From JABMMZ01 sp964438995 (GTDB taxonomy: Bacteria; Bacteroidota; Bacteroidia; NS11-12g; UBA955): a stretch of 64,000 bases of DNA. The notes under the pieces were generated by a model. That model ran no database searches. It was not told the origin of the DNA and saw only the letters and a list, made by a program, of their open reading frames with translations. The stretch lies in contig CAYTMQ010000006.1 in NCBI GenBank assembly GCA_964438995.1, positions 124,001 to 188,000 of the forward strand, given 5' to 3'. Numbering within the stretch: position 1 is the first letter of the stretch; each line of letters begins with the position of its first letter. Of this stretch, positions 23,874-33,103 are shown in pieces. The translations under genes were made by a program, and so were the position numbers.

Positions 23874-24992
23874 GTGAAAACCATATATATGACAGATTTA
23901 AACTCTCAATATCAGAGAATTAAATCTGAAATTGACCATGCTATTCAAACGGTATTGGATGGTTCGGTTTTTATCAATGGCAAAGAAGTTGGACAATTTG
24001 CCAGTGAACTTGCAGATTATTTAGGGGTTAAACATGTTGTTACTTGTGGCAACGGAACAGATGCCCTTCAGATAGCTTTGATGGCGTTAGATTTACCTAA
24101 AGGGTCAGAAGTGATAACTGCAGGTTATTCGTATGCTGCTGTGGCTGAAGTATGCGGTCTATTAGATTTAAAAGCTGTATACGCTGATGTTGATCCAAAT
24201 ACATTTAACATAGACGCAACTCAAATAGAATCACTGATAACCAAACAGACTAAAGTCATTTTACCGGTGCATCTTTTTGGTCAGTGTGCTGATATGGATA
24301 CCATTTGTCGTATAGCAGAAAAGCACAACCTGTATGTCATTGAGGACAATGCTCAATCAATTGGTGCCGATTGTCGTTTCAATGGTAAAATGGTTAAATC
24401 TGGCGCTATTGGCCACCTATCAACAACATCATTTTTTCCGTCAAAAAACCTCGGTTGTTATGGAGATGGAGGTGCAATATGTACCAATGATGATGCATTA
24501 GCAAGTAAAATTAAAATGATTGCCAATCACGGTCAGAGTAAGAAATACCATCATGAAGTTATAGGTATGAACTCTAGATTGGACACCATTCAGGCAGCGA
24601 TATTGAGGGTTAAATTGAAACATTTAGACAACTTTATTGCCGAACGTCAGAAAGTTGCAGAGGCTTATGATAGGTTATTAGGGGATGTAAATGGCATTGA
24701 GATTCCTAAAAGGGCGCCATGGTCAAACCATGTTTTCCATCAGTACACCTTGAAAATCAAAGGTTTTTCTAGACAAACTTTACAAGAAACTCTAAAAGAA
24801 AATGGGATTCCAACAATGGTATATTATCCTTTGCCATTGTACAAGCAAAAGGCGTATTTTGCCGAAGTAAATTTACCAGTGTCTGAAGCATTGTGCGAAA
24901 CAGTATTAAGTTTGCCAATGGGAACAGACATGAGTGAAGACCAAATTGATATAATAACATCTTTAATAATAGAAACAATAAAACAAGAATGA
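23874..24992 (+). CDS. DegT/DnrJ/EryC1/StrS sugar aminotransferase
   Basis: About 372 residues from GTG 23874 (V-KTIYMTDLNSQYQRIKSEI), which matches the usual family start; GTG 23856 and ATG 23889 are alternatives. PLP-fold motifs: GNGTDALQIALMAL, PVHLFGQCADM, IEDNAQSIGA, and the PLP lysine in SFFPSKNLGCYGDGG. These enzymes aminate nucleotide-linked keto sugars for surface polysaccharide or LPS. It overlaps ugd by 4 bp; the substrate of this copy is not determined. Confidence 0.9.
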   Translation: MKTIYMTDLNSQYQRIKSEIDHAIQTVLDGSVFINGKEVGQFASELADYLGVKHVVTCGNGTDALQIALMALDLPKGSEVITAGYSYAAVAEVCGLLDLKAVYADVDPNTFNIDATQIESLITKQTKVILPVHLFGQCADMDTICRIAEKHNLYVIEDNAQSIGADCRFNGKMVKSGAIGHLSTTSFFPSKNLGCYGDGGAICTNDDALASKIKMIANHGQSKKYHHEVIGMNSRLDTIQAAILRVKLKHLDNFIAERQKVAEAYDRLLGDVNGIEIPKRAPWSNHVFHQYTLKIKGFSRQTLQETLKENGIPTMVYYPLPLYKQKAYFAEVNLPVSEALCETVLSLPMGTDMSEDQIDIITSLIIETIKQE

Positions 24993-26311
24993 AAATAGCA
25001 GTTGTAGGCACAGGGTATGTTGGACTAGTAACAGGTACATGCTTTGCCGAAGTCGGTTTAAATGTTACATGTATTGACATTGACCAAAAGAAAATTGAAA
25101 ATTTAAAGAATGGCATTTTGCCCATTTACGAACCAGGTCTTGATGAAATGGTTAGAAGAAACCATGAAAAAGGAAGATTAAATTTTTCTACAAATCTTTC
25201 TGAAAGTATTCAAGGTTGTGAAGCTGTATTTATTGCAGTAGGTACTCCACCCGATGAAGACGGTAGTGCTGATTTAAAGTACGTATTAGGAGTTGCAACT
25301 GAGATAGGTTTAAATATGAGCGACTACACTGTTGTTGTTACAAAGAGCACAGTTCCAGTTGGCACAGCTAAAAAGGTAAAACAAGCTTTAACTGATGCTT
25401 TAAGAATGCGCAATTTCAAAGTGGATTTTGATGTTGCAAGTAATCCTGAATTTTTAAAAGAGGGTGCTGCAATAGAAGATTTCATGAAACCTGATAGAAT
25501 AGTTATTGGTGTTGAATCTGAAAAAGCACAAGAAGTGATGAACAGATTGTACAAACCATTTTTGTTGAATGGACATCCTTGTATTTTTATGGATATTCCA
25601 AGTGCTGAAATGACAAAGTATGCTGCAAACAGTATGCTGGCTACAAAAATTAGCTTTATGAATGATATTGCTAACTTATGTGAGTTGATGGGTGCAGATG
25701 TAAACATGGTTAGAAAAGGTATTGGCAGTGATTCAAGAATTGGTCATAAATTTATCTATCCTGGTATTGGATATGGTGGCTCTTGTTTCCCTAAAGACGT
25801 GAAAGCCTTGGTAAAAACTGCTGACGAGAATGGATATGCCATGCAAGTATTAAAAGCGGTAGAAAGTGTTAACGATGCACAAAAAATGAGAATGTACCAC
25901 AAATTGAAATCTTATTTCAAAGATTTGAATGGTAAGAAAATTGCAATGTGGGGTTTGTCTTTCAAACCAAAAACAGACGATATGAGAGAGGCTCCAAGTT
26001 TGGTGTTAATCGATCAACTGTTGAATGATGGTGCTACTGTTATTGCATACGACCCAGTGGCAATGCACGAAGCTGAAAGAATATTAGGCAACAGAATTGA
26101 CTATTCAAACGACCAGTATAAAACATTGGAAGGAGCAGATGCACTTGTCATTGTTACTGAATGGCCTGAGTTTAGATCTCCAGATTTTGAAGCGATTGGA
26201 ACATCATTGAAAAACAAAGCCGTATTCGATGGTAGAAATATATATGAACCAGTTGAAATGAAATCGTTAGGATTCCATTACGAATGTATAGGTAGAGAAA
26301 TAGTGAATTAA
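24989..26311 (+). CDS. ugd: UDP-glucose 6-dehydrogenase
   Basis: 440 residues. NAD-binding GTGYVGLVTGTCFAE at the N-terminus, VGTPPDEDGSADL, TVPVGTAKK, the SNPEFLKEG loop, and the catalytic Cys (C266) in GYGGSCFPKDV. It oxidises UDP-glucose twice to UDP-glucuronate in the cytoplasm. The UDP-xylose synthase 2 bp downstream uses that product, so the two form a linear pathway. Confidence 0.96.
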   Translation: MKIAVVGTGYVGLVTGTCFAEVGLNVTCIDIDQKKIENLKNGILPIYEPGLDEMVRRNHEKGRLNFSTNLSESIQGCEAVFIAVGTPPDEDGSADLKYVLGVATEIGLNMSDYTVVVTKSTVPVGTAKKVKQALTDALRMRNFKVDFDVASNPEFLKEGAAIEDFMKPDRIVIGVESEKAQEVMNRLYKPFLLNGHPCIFMDIPSAEMTKYAANSMLATKISFMNDIANLCELMGADVNMVRKGIGSDSRIGHKFIYPGIGYGGSCFPKDVKALVKTADENGYAMQVLKAVESVNDAQKMRMYHKLKSYFKDLNGKKIAMWGLSFKPKTDDMREAPSLVLIDQLLNDGATVIAYDPVAMHEAERILGNRIDYSNDQYKTLEGADALVIVTEWPEFRSPDFEAIGTSLKNKAVFDGRNIYEPVEMKSLGFHYECIGREIVN

Positions 26312-26313
26312 TT

Positions 26314-27315
26314 ATGAGTAGAAAACGCGTTTTAATAACCGGCGCAGCTGGTTTTTTAGGTTCACATTTATGTGACAGATTCATCAAAGAAGGTTGTCAC
26401 GTTATTGCTATGGACAATTTGATTACAGGTGATTTGAGAAACATTGAACACCTCTTCAAATTAGAACAATTTGAGTTCTATCATCATGATGTGTCTAAGT
26501 TTGTTCATGTGCCAGGTGAATTGCATTATATTTTGCATTTTGCTTCTCCAGCTAGTCCAATAGACTACTTGAAAATTCCAATTCAAACATTAAAAGTTGG
26601 TAGTTTGGGTACTCATAATTTGTTGGGTTTGGCCAAAGCTAAAAATGCTAGAATTTTAGTGGCATCGACTAGTGAAGTTTACGGTGACCCACAAGTGCAT
26701 CCGCAAACAGAAGATTATTGGGGCAATGTTAACCCAGTTGGTCCTAGAGGTGTGTACGACGAAGCCAAGCGTTTCCAAGAAGCGATGACAATGGCTTATC
26801 ACACCTACCACAATGTTGAAACAAGAATTGTAAGGATTTTTAATACTTACGGACCAAGAATGCGGCTTAACGATGGTAGAGTATTGCCAGCATTTATTGG
26901 GCAAGCGCTAAGAGGCGAAGATTTAACGGCATTTGGTGATGGTACACAAACACGTTCGTTTTGCTATGTAGACGACTTAATTGAAGGTATCTACAGATTG
27001 TTGATGAGCGATTGTGCAACACCAGTAAACATTGGTAATCCAAGTGAAATAACCATCAATGATTTTGCTCAAGAAATCATTAAGTTGACGGGCACCAATC
27101 AGAAAGTGGTGTTTAAACCATTGCCAACAGATGACCCTAAACAAAGACAACCAGATATTTCAAAAGCCAGAGAGATTTTAGGCTGGGAGCCAAAAGTATC
27201 GAGAGAAGAAGGCTTGAGAATAACTTACGAATATTTTAAATCTTTATCGCATGAGCGCTTATTTGAAGAGCCTCATGGCAGAGATTTTGGACAAAAAAAA
27301 GGGAGTACTAATTAG
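26314..27315 (+). CDS. uxs: UDP-glucuronate decarboxylase (UDP-xylose synthase)
   Basis: 333 residues, extended SDR fold: NAD site TGAAGFLGSHLCD, catalytic Y148-x3-K152 in GVYDEAKRF, and the family FASPASPIDY, STSEVYGDP, NTYGPRM segments. It decarboxylates UDP-glucuronate to UDP-xylose. It is the third gene of the operon; its stop codon lies inside the terminator stem. Confidence 0.94.
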   Translation: MSRKRVLITGAAGFLGSHLCDRFIKEGCHVIAMDNLITGDLRNIEHLFKLEQFEFYHHDVSKFVHVPGELHYILHFASPASPIDYLKIPIQTLKVGSLGTHNLLGLAKAKNARILVASTSEVYGDPQVHPQTEDYWGNVNPVGPRGVYDEAKRFQEAMTMAYHTYHNVETRIVRIFNTYGPRMRLNDGRVLPAFIGQALRGEDLTAFGDGTQTRSFCYVDDLIEGIYRLLMSDCATPVNIGNPSEITINDFAQEIIKLTGTNQKVVFKPLPTDDPKQRQPDISKAREILGWEPKVSREEGLRITYEYFKSLSHERLFEEPHGRDFGQKKGSTN

Positions 27316-27328
27316 TACTCCTTTTTTG
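27293..27328. terminator. Bidirectional terminator
   Basis: GGAGTACTAATTAGTACTCC is a 20-base perfect palindrome flanked by eight A on the left and six T on the right, between convergent genes. It contains the uxs stop codon. Confidence 0.9.
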
Positions 27329-27352
27329 TAATATCTGGTTTGGATTTGAACC

Positions 27353-28876
27353 TTATTCCAATCCTAGTGGTCTTCTAAATGTTACACCATATTGTATGTC
27401 ACTCATTTTAACAGCGTATTGGTTGTTGATTGTAAAAGGAGTCAAATAGGTTTGATAGCCAGCGTATATACCAAATTGACCGATTCCGTTATAATTAGTA
27501 TAGATTGACAATACACTGTTAAATGAAGCTGAAACTTTATTTAAACTGCTTGTTGTATATGATTTTTCATCAACCATGTTATAGTATTTGTTACTTGATT
27601 TAGCTGTGATATATGATACACCTCCTCCAACACCTAATGAAATAAATGTGTTTTTATTAATAGGTTGTTCGTATTTGAACCTCAACGGAATTGTGTAAAC
27701 AGAGTATTTGTTTTTACTAACCATTGCAAAACTTTGAGTTGCATCAAAGAAAGTGGTGTCAGTTCCAACTGCAATAAATAATTTTAATTTGAGATAAGTA
27801 GAGATGCTGTCATTGCTGTTTCTTGCAGCAATGTCGTATGTTTGCTCATTTATTTTGATGTCTTCGTTTCTAGAACTGAAGTTTAATCCAGTTTCAAAAG
27901 ACAACCTATTGTTTTTGCCAAATTTTCGTTGAATATCTATATGAGCTTGGAATCCATTACCATTATTTGTCAATTTAGATTGATTTGCGATTAAGTGCCT
28001 ATGGATTTTGGCTTTAGTTGCATCGTCGTATTCAGCATTAAATGTATTATAGTTGGTTTGTGCACCAAATCCAAAGTTGAACCACCATTTGTAATCATCG
28101 AAATTACCTCCCCATGCCATATCACTAGCTGTTTGCCTGCGGTGAGTAGGTTGGATAAGCTTCAAACCATTTTCGCTTAATGGAGATGAATTGAAATAAT
28201 CAAATTGAAAGCGGTGTAAGAATCTTTTGATTCTGGCTAATTGAGCATTTCTTGTTTCCAATTCAGCGTTATAAATGGTATTTGATATGCCATTTTTGTT
28301 AAAACTAGAATTATTGTCATTGTTTAACTTAGAATTATGTATGTCATTGTTAGCAATGCTTTCGTTGGTAGAGCTGGTAGTGCTTCTTTCTTCGTTGTTG
28401 TCAGCAAAATACGTTGTTTTGCGTGCAGGTTTATTGTGCGTTTCTCTATTCGAAGGTTTAGTGTTTCCGTTTAGAGTATTGTTTGATTTTTTATCTTTTC
28501 CAAAATCAGAGTAGTTTGGCTTGATTATACCACTGTTATCGTTTGATAATGTAACGTCGGTGTTTTCATTAGTACTTTTTTCTGCATGAGCATTAGCAGA
28601 GTTTTGGTTAGGGGTAGAGGCAATGGTGCTTTCTGTGACCACCTCAGTTTTATTGGTAACAACAGTATCATTGCTGTTATTGTTTAACAGCGAAGAGCCA
28701 AGCCATACAGCTGAAGCTGTAAATACAACAACAGCAGGCATTAGCCAATGCCAAATTGGTCTGTTAGGCTTTTGATCAAGGCGCGCGTTTATATTTGCCC
28801 ACATGTGCTCTTTAGGGGGCAGACTCTCGTCTTTAAACGTCGCTCGCAATCGGTTATCAAATTCTTCTGGACTCAT
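27353..28876 (-). CDS. Sigma-linked TM protein with Asn/Ser linker and beta-barrel
   Basis: 507 residues. A short cytoplasmic N-terminus (about 1-42, EEFDNRLRATFKDESLPPKEHMWANI, reminiscent of anti-sigma factors), one transmembrane helix (about 43-64), a long Asn/Ser/Thr-rich linker (about 65-200), and a C-terminal ~280 residues of alternating strands typical of an outer-membrane beta-barrel (RLSFETGLNFSSRNED, YTIPLRFKYEQPI, GVTFRRPLGLE). The predicted chain would span both membranes. It overlaps the ECF sigma stop by 20 bp, so it may be the sigma factor's partner. The anti-sigma role is inferred from context only. Confidence 0.75.
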   Translation of the reverse strand: MSPEEFDNRLRATFKDESLPPKEHMWANINARLDQKPNRPIWHWLMPAVVVFTASAVWLGSSLLNNNSNDTVVTNKTEVVTESTIASTPNQNSANAHAEKSTNENTDVTLSNDNSGIIKPNYSDFGKDKKSNNTLNGNTKPSNRETHNKPARKTTYFADNNEERSTTSSTNESIANNDIHNSKLNNDNNSSFNKNGISNTIYNAELETRNAQLARIKRFLHRFQFDYFNSSPLSENGLKLIQPTHRRQTASDMAWGGNFDDYKWWFNFGFGAQTNYNTFNAEYDDATKAKIHRHLIANQSKLTNNGNGFQAHIDIQRKFGKNNRLSFETGLNFSSRNEDIKINEQTYDIAARNSNDSISTYLKLKLFIAVGTDTTFFDATQSFAMVSKNKYSVYTIPLRFKYEQPINKNTFISLGVGGGVSYITAKSSNKYYNMVDEKSYTTSSLNKVSASFNSVLSIYTNYNGIGQFGIYAGYQTYLTPFTINNQYAVKMSDIQYGVTFRRPLGLE

Positions 28877-29414
28877 GGTTTTTTATTTCATTTTTATACA
28901 ATTGCCATAACATGCTTCTAGCTCTTGTAAGAGAACTTCTCGAAGTGCTTTCGGGCATGTTTAGCTTTTCTGATATTTCCTTGTGACTATAGCCGTCAAT
29001 AGCGTACATCATCAAGACAATTTTATAATTCTCTGGCAGTTTTTCCATTAACATCATCACCAATTCAGCGTCAAACTTGTCCGGAGCTTCTTCGAAGTTC
29101 TCCGGGAATTGTCTGGTTTGGTCGTCTATATTGACTTGCAAGGCGAGACGTTTCATTGAGCGTAGTTTATTGATCGATTCGTTAATAAAAATTCGGGTCA
29201 TCCATGTTTCCAAGCTGCTCTGAAAAGTAAAGTTCTTGAGGTGAAGAAATACCTTGACAAATGCCTCCTGGAAGGCATCTTCGGCCATTTCTAAGTCCTT
29301 TAAGTAACGTTTACTTACAGCCAACATCTTTCCAGCAAAGCGATTATACAAAGCTTCTTGCGCTAGTCTGTCGCCTTTAAGACAACCATCAATCACTTGC
29401 TTTTCTGAAAACAT
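28857..29414 (-). CDS. ECF-type RNA polymerase sigma-70 factor
   Basis: 185 residues from ATG 29414; an upstream TTG is not needed. Region 2 (ALYNRFAGKMLAVSKRYLKDLEMAEDAFQEAFVKVF) and region 4 HTH (LPENYKIVLMMYAIDGYSHKEISEKLNMPESTSRSSLTRARSML) are complete; there is no region 1 or 3. It directs core polymerase to specific promoters, probably for envelope stress. The downstream gene overlaps it and may hold its regulator. Confidence 0.95.
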   Translation of the reverse strand: MFSEKQVIDGCLKGDRLAQEALYNRFAGKMLAVSKRYLKDLEMAEDAFQEAFVKVFLHLKNFTFQSSLETWMTRIFINESINKLRSMKRLALQVNIDDQTRQFPENFEEAPDKFDAELVMMLMEKLPENYKIVLMMYAIDGYSHKEISEKLNMPESTSRSSLTRARSMLWQLYKNEIKNHESRRI

Positions 29415-29438
29415 TAGTACCACTGATACAGTGTTAGA

Positions 29439-29446
29439 CAAATTTA
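29439..29446 (-). promoter_or_regulatory. Probable -7 element of the sigma operon
   Basis: TAAATTTG read leftward, 24 nt before ATG 29414. A TTTG lies upstream but at only 15 nt spacing, so the -33 is uncertain. The rest of the 277-bp gap to 29691 holds nothing recognised. Confidence 0.45.
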
Positions 29447-29691
29447 GGAATTTAAACGCTGCAAAAAAAATGGATTTTTTATGTCTATATCTGGTTTTTA
29501 GTGGTGAAATTGCCGCTTTAATTGACTGATTTGGGTTCTTTGTTTTGATGTAAGTGTCAAATAGTTAAGCGATTAAAATTTTGTGGTTAATAGATTTTAA
29601 GAATTAAAAATTGCTGAAAATTTTCTCGTAAAAGGCCGTTATTACTCAGAAAATTAATCTTTAAGAAAGTTACCTTGAATAAAACATCACC

Positions 29692-30399
29692 TCAAAATAC
29701 CTTTCCAAATCTCGCTTTCAACTTAAATTTGAACATCGATTCATTGCCCCTTACATCTATTCTCTCAATAGCATACCTATTGTTTATTGGGGTTGAATTT
29801 ATTCGATTGCCAATTCTAAATGCTACTGAAATGTTTTTAACGCTGAACAAGTTTTGCAATGCTTGAAACCTCAGTTTGTCCTTTTTAGGATAAGCCCCAT
29901 ATGTATATGCCCAAGCTTTTTGTATTTCAATGGGCATTTGGCTGAATACAGCATAACAGGCATCTATGTCATTTGAAATCTCATCCAATGTTTTATCCAT
30001 CAAATTATCATGTTTAAAGCTATGATAGCCATATGATGCCAACGATTGCATGCTTGTTAATTGCTCAATACTTAAAAACTGTTGAATTTTGCCATCGTGC
30101 TCTGCTGCTTTAGCAATGTAATCCGCAACTAAAAAGATGGTAAATGGCAATTGATGTTCTTTTAATATCGGGTAAGCATTGGTGAAATTGTCTTCATAAC
30201 CATCGTCAAACGTGATTAATGCAGCATTTGATGGAAGAGCTTTGCCAATTTTAATGTGGTCAATTAGGTCCTTTAGATGTATGGCTGTATAGTGCTTGGC
30301 TATGAAAGACATCTGCAATTTAAAATCTTCTGGAGTTACCGTTAAGAAATCGGCACCAGCATTGATTTTATGGTACATAAAGACGCGCAGTTTGCTCAT
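29692..30399 (-). CDS. Polysaccharide deacetylase (NodB domain)
   Basis: 235 residues. NodB motifs: TFDDGYEDN with catalytic/metal D65-D66, and H126-x3-H130 (YGYHSFKH) as the zinc ligands. It removes N-acetyl groups from GlcNAc-type polymers or a glycan intermediate. No signal peptide is visible, so the substrate may be cytoplasmic. Overlaps the GT2 stop by 4 bp, and the two form an LPS or cell-wall glycan operon (inference). Confidence 0.9.
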   Translation of the reverse strand: MSKLRVFMYHKINAGADFLTVTPEDFKLQMSFIAKHYTAIHLKDLIDHIKIGKALPSNAALITFDDGYEDNFTNAYPILKEHQLPFTIFLVADYIAKAAEHDGKIQQFLSIEQLTSMQSLASYGYHSFKHDNLMDKTLDEISNDIDACYAVFSQMPIEIQKAWAYTYGAYPKKDKLRFQALQNLFSVKNISVAFRIGNRINSTPINNRYAIERIDVRGNESMFKFKLKARFGKVF

Positions 30400-31139
30400 G
30401 CGTTTCTGTTTAGTGCGTATAGTTTTAAATATTTAACAGTGTGGTACCAGGCATTGAGATAAGCCCAAACAAAACCTTGCCAACCGTTAAGGATATTGCC
30501 GTAAATGAAATAATGCTTGATGAAATAAACTGGAAATCCAGCCAAACACATCAACAATGACCTCGATTTTCCTTTTTCTTTGAGCTTTGCAGCACCTATG
30601 TCTGTGTATTGATTGAACTTAGTGAAATAATGACTTAAGTTCTTGTAACTGTAATGCAATATGACATTGTTTAAGTCAGCAACTTTCCCTTTAATCTCTA
30701 CTTTTTCGTGCACTTTGGCTTCATCAAAATTGCCGTAATTCCTATTGAACAATCTTAAGTGTTTGTAAGCGCTTTCTTTTCCATGCATGAAGACTTTTCC
30801 AAGGAAAACATGCCTAATTGGAATGTTATAAGCATGGGTGTTTGTTGTATCAACAATGGATTGAAGTTCTTTGATCAAAGCGTCACTCAAAACCTCATCG
30901 GCATCGATGTTCAATATCCAATCGTTGGAAGACTTAGAAACAGCAAATCTTTTTTGAGTGCCAAATCCATCAAAAGTTCTTTGGTATACTTTTGCGCCAT
31001 AAGACAAAGCCACTTCTGCTGTAGCATCACTGCTATTGTCATCTACAACTACAATCTCATCGCACCATGCCAGCTTAGGCAATGATTGCTTAAGATTATC
31101 GGCTTCATTTTTCGCTATGATGACAGCAGAGATACGCAC
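30396..31139 (-). CDS. Glycosyltransferase family 2 (WaaE/KdtX-like)
   Basis: 247 residues. GT-A start SAVIIAKNEADNLKQSLPKLAWCDEIVVVDDNSSDAT, nucleotide/metal motif NIDADE, and HVFLGKVFMHGKESAYKHLRLFNR, a pattern of LPS-core beta-1,4-glucosyltransferases. The C-terminus has a hydrophobic patch (LLMCLAGFPVYFIKHYFIYG), implying membrane contact. GTG 31139 is the start. Coupled with the deacetylase. Confidence 0.9.
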   Translation of the reverse strand: MRISAVIIAKNEADNLKQSLPKLAWCDEIVVVDDNSSDATAEVALSYGAKVYQRTFDGFGTQKRFAVSKSSNDWILNIDADEVLSDALIKELQSIVDTTNTHAYNIPIRHVFLGKVFMHGKESAYKHLRLFNRNYGNFDEAKVHEKVEIKGKVADLNNVILHYSYKNLSHYFTKFNQYTDIGAAKLKEKGKSRSLLMCLAGFPVYFIKHYFIYGNILNGWQGFVWAYLNAWYHTVKYLKLYALNRNA

Positions 31140-31151
31140 TAGGCAAATATA

Positions 31152-33023
31152 TTACAATTCAGACAATTCGAGCCAACGCATGGTTTTTTCATCCAGAGCA
31201 GCATCTATTTCGCCAATTTCTTTGGCCCAGTTGCTAAGCTTCTCATGGTCTGTACTCCCTGCATTTAATAGGTCGTTAAGTTCTTTTTTTCTAGCTTCAA
31301 GTTTTGGAATTTCTACCTCCAAATCATTGAATTCTTTTTGTTCTTTGAAACTGAGTTTTTTCTTAGGTTTATCAACTTTAGTTTCAGTTGCAGTATTAGT
31401 AGGTGATGATGTTATAGGTTTGGCATTTTCTTCAACAGTTTTCTCATCTGCATATTCCCTGTAGTCGGTGTAGTTGCCATAAAAATCAAGGATTTTACCC
31501 TTGCCTTCGAAGACAAATAAATGGTCAACCAACTTGTCCATAAAGTATCTATCGTGTGATACCAGCATCAAACACCCATCGTAGTTTAATAGAAAATCTT
31601 CAAGCACATTTAATGTGTCGATGTCTAAGTCGTTGGTAGGCTCATCGAGAATCAAAAAGTTTGGATTTGTAACCAGTACTTTTAGTAATTGTAAACGTCT
31701 ACGTTCACCACCGCTCAGTTTTGAAACAGGCGTATATTGCATAGCAGGAGGGAAGAGAAACATATCTAAAAGTTTAGAAACTGTGACGGTTTCTCCATTA
31801 CCTAGTGTAACATATTCTGCTATTTGTTTGACTTCATCAATGATTCTATTATCGTTGTTCAAATCGTTGCTATGCTGAGTGTAATAGCCGATTTTTAATG
31901 TTGGTCCGTGGATGATGCTGCCTTTTTTAGGTGCCACTTGTTCGGTAAGTATATCCAGCAAGGTGGTTTTCCCCATGCCATTCTGACCAATAATGCCAAT
32001 TCTGTCTTTCTTTTTGAAAATGTAAGAGAAGTCGTCGATTAGCAGTTTGTCGCCATAGCTCATGCCAATGTGGTCGGCTTCAATAATTTTGTTGCCCAAT
32101 CGAACAGATTGAACTGAAATGTCGAGTTCCTTTTTAGAAATGTCTTGTGTGGCTTTGTCTTTTAAGTCGTAAAAAGCTTCAATTCTGCTTTTAGACTTAG
32201 TGCCTCTTGCTTTAGGCATTCGACGCATCCATTCCAATTCTTTGGCCATTAAATTTCTGGCTTTGGATATTTCTGCCTCCACCACTGCATCTCTTTGTGC
32301 TTTTTTCTCAAGATAATAGGCATAATTACCATGGTGAACATATAGTTTGCCTCTATCTAGTTCAAGAATATGTGTGGCCACATTGTCCAAGAAATAACGG
32401 TCGTGGGTTACCATTATTAAAGAAATATTGTGAGCATTTAGCAGATGTTCCAACCATTCAATGGCTTCTAAATCCAAGTGGTTGGTGGGCTCGTCCATAA
32501 TGATGATGTCTGGTTGCAGTATCAACAATTTGGCCAGTGCAACACGTTTTTTCTGTCCGCCACTTAGAGTGTTATTTGCTTGTTTAAGATTGGTAATGCC
32601 AAGTTTTGCCAAGATTTGATGTGCCTTCTTTTCGAAATCCCAAGCGTCATATCGGTCCATTTCTTCAAGAAGAAACTGCATTTTGTCGGCAGGAAAATCT
32701 GCATCTTGAATGGCTATTTCGTATTGTTTAACCAAGTTAAGAATAGGATTTTTATCGCTAAAGATACTTTCTTCAATGCTTAAGTGATCTTCCAATTCAG
32801 GCTCTTGTGGTAAGTAGCCTAAAGAAACGCCTTTTGCTAGACTCACGTTGCCGCCATCAGGTTGAATAAAGCCAGCAATAGTCTTTAATAAAGTTGATTT
32901 TCCTGTACCATTACTGCCTACCAAAGCCAATTTTTCTCCTTTAGCCAGTCCAAAACTGATTTGATTGAATAACCATCGTTCGGTAAACGATTTAGAAATT
33001 TGGTCGGCAGATAACAAGTTCAT
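31152..33023 (-). CDS. ABC-F family ATPase (Uup-like)
   Basis: 623 residues from ATG 33023 (MNLLSADQISKSFTERWLF); an upstream TTG reading was rejected. Two ABC domains: Walker A GSNGTGKST and GQNGMGKTT, signatures LSGGQKKRVALAK and LSGGERRRLQLLK, Walker B IIMDEPTNHLDL and LILDEPTNDLDI. The inter-domain P-site linker (AKELEWMRRMPKARGTKSKSR) and a C-terminal coiled coil (LSFKEQKEFNDLEVEIPKLEARKKEL) place it nearer Uup than EttA. It acts on ribosomes or in DNA-related fitness; no membrane domain. Confidence 0.93.
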   Translation of the reverse strand: MNLLSADQISKSFTERWLFNQISFGLAKGEKLALVGSNGTGKSTLLKTIAGFIQPDGGNVSLAKGVSLGYLPQEPELEDHLSIEESIFSDKNPILNLVKQYEIAIQDADFPADKMQFLLEEMDRYDAWDFEKKAHQILAKLGITNLKQANNTLSGGQKKRVALAKLLILQPDIIIMDEPTNHLDLEAIEWLEHLLNAHNISLIMVTHDRYFLDNVATHILELDRGKLYVHHGNYAYYLEKKAQRDAVVEAEISKARNLMAKELEWMRRMPKARGTKSKSRIEAFYDLKDKATQDISKKELDISVQSVRLGNKIIEADHIGMSYGDKLLIDDFSYIFKKKDRIGIIGQNGMGKTTLLDILTEQVAPKKGSIIHGPTLKIGYYTQHSNDLNNDNRIIDEVKQIAEYVTLGNGETVTVSKLLDMFLFPPAMQYTPVSKLSGGERRRLQLLKVLVTNPNFLILDEPTNDLDIDTLNVLEDFLLNYDGCLMLVSHDRYFMDKLVDHLFVFEGKGKILDFYGNYTDYREYADEKTVEENAKPITSSPTNTATETKVDKPKKKLSFKEQKEFNDLEVEIPKLEARKKELNDLLNAGSTDHEKLSNWAKEIGEIDAALDEKTMRWLELSEL

Positions 33024-33103
33024 AAAGCCCGCAAAGTTACGCAATCCATTGCAAATAATAAGATTTTGGATTTGATGTTTTATTTTAGATTTTTGCGGTA
33101 CAT

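Noticed and set aside
24769..25125. A 118-codon leftward frame across aminotransferase and ugd
   Set aside because: It is antisense to two conserved genes and has no family features.
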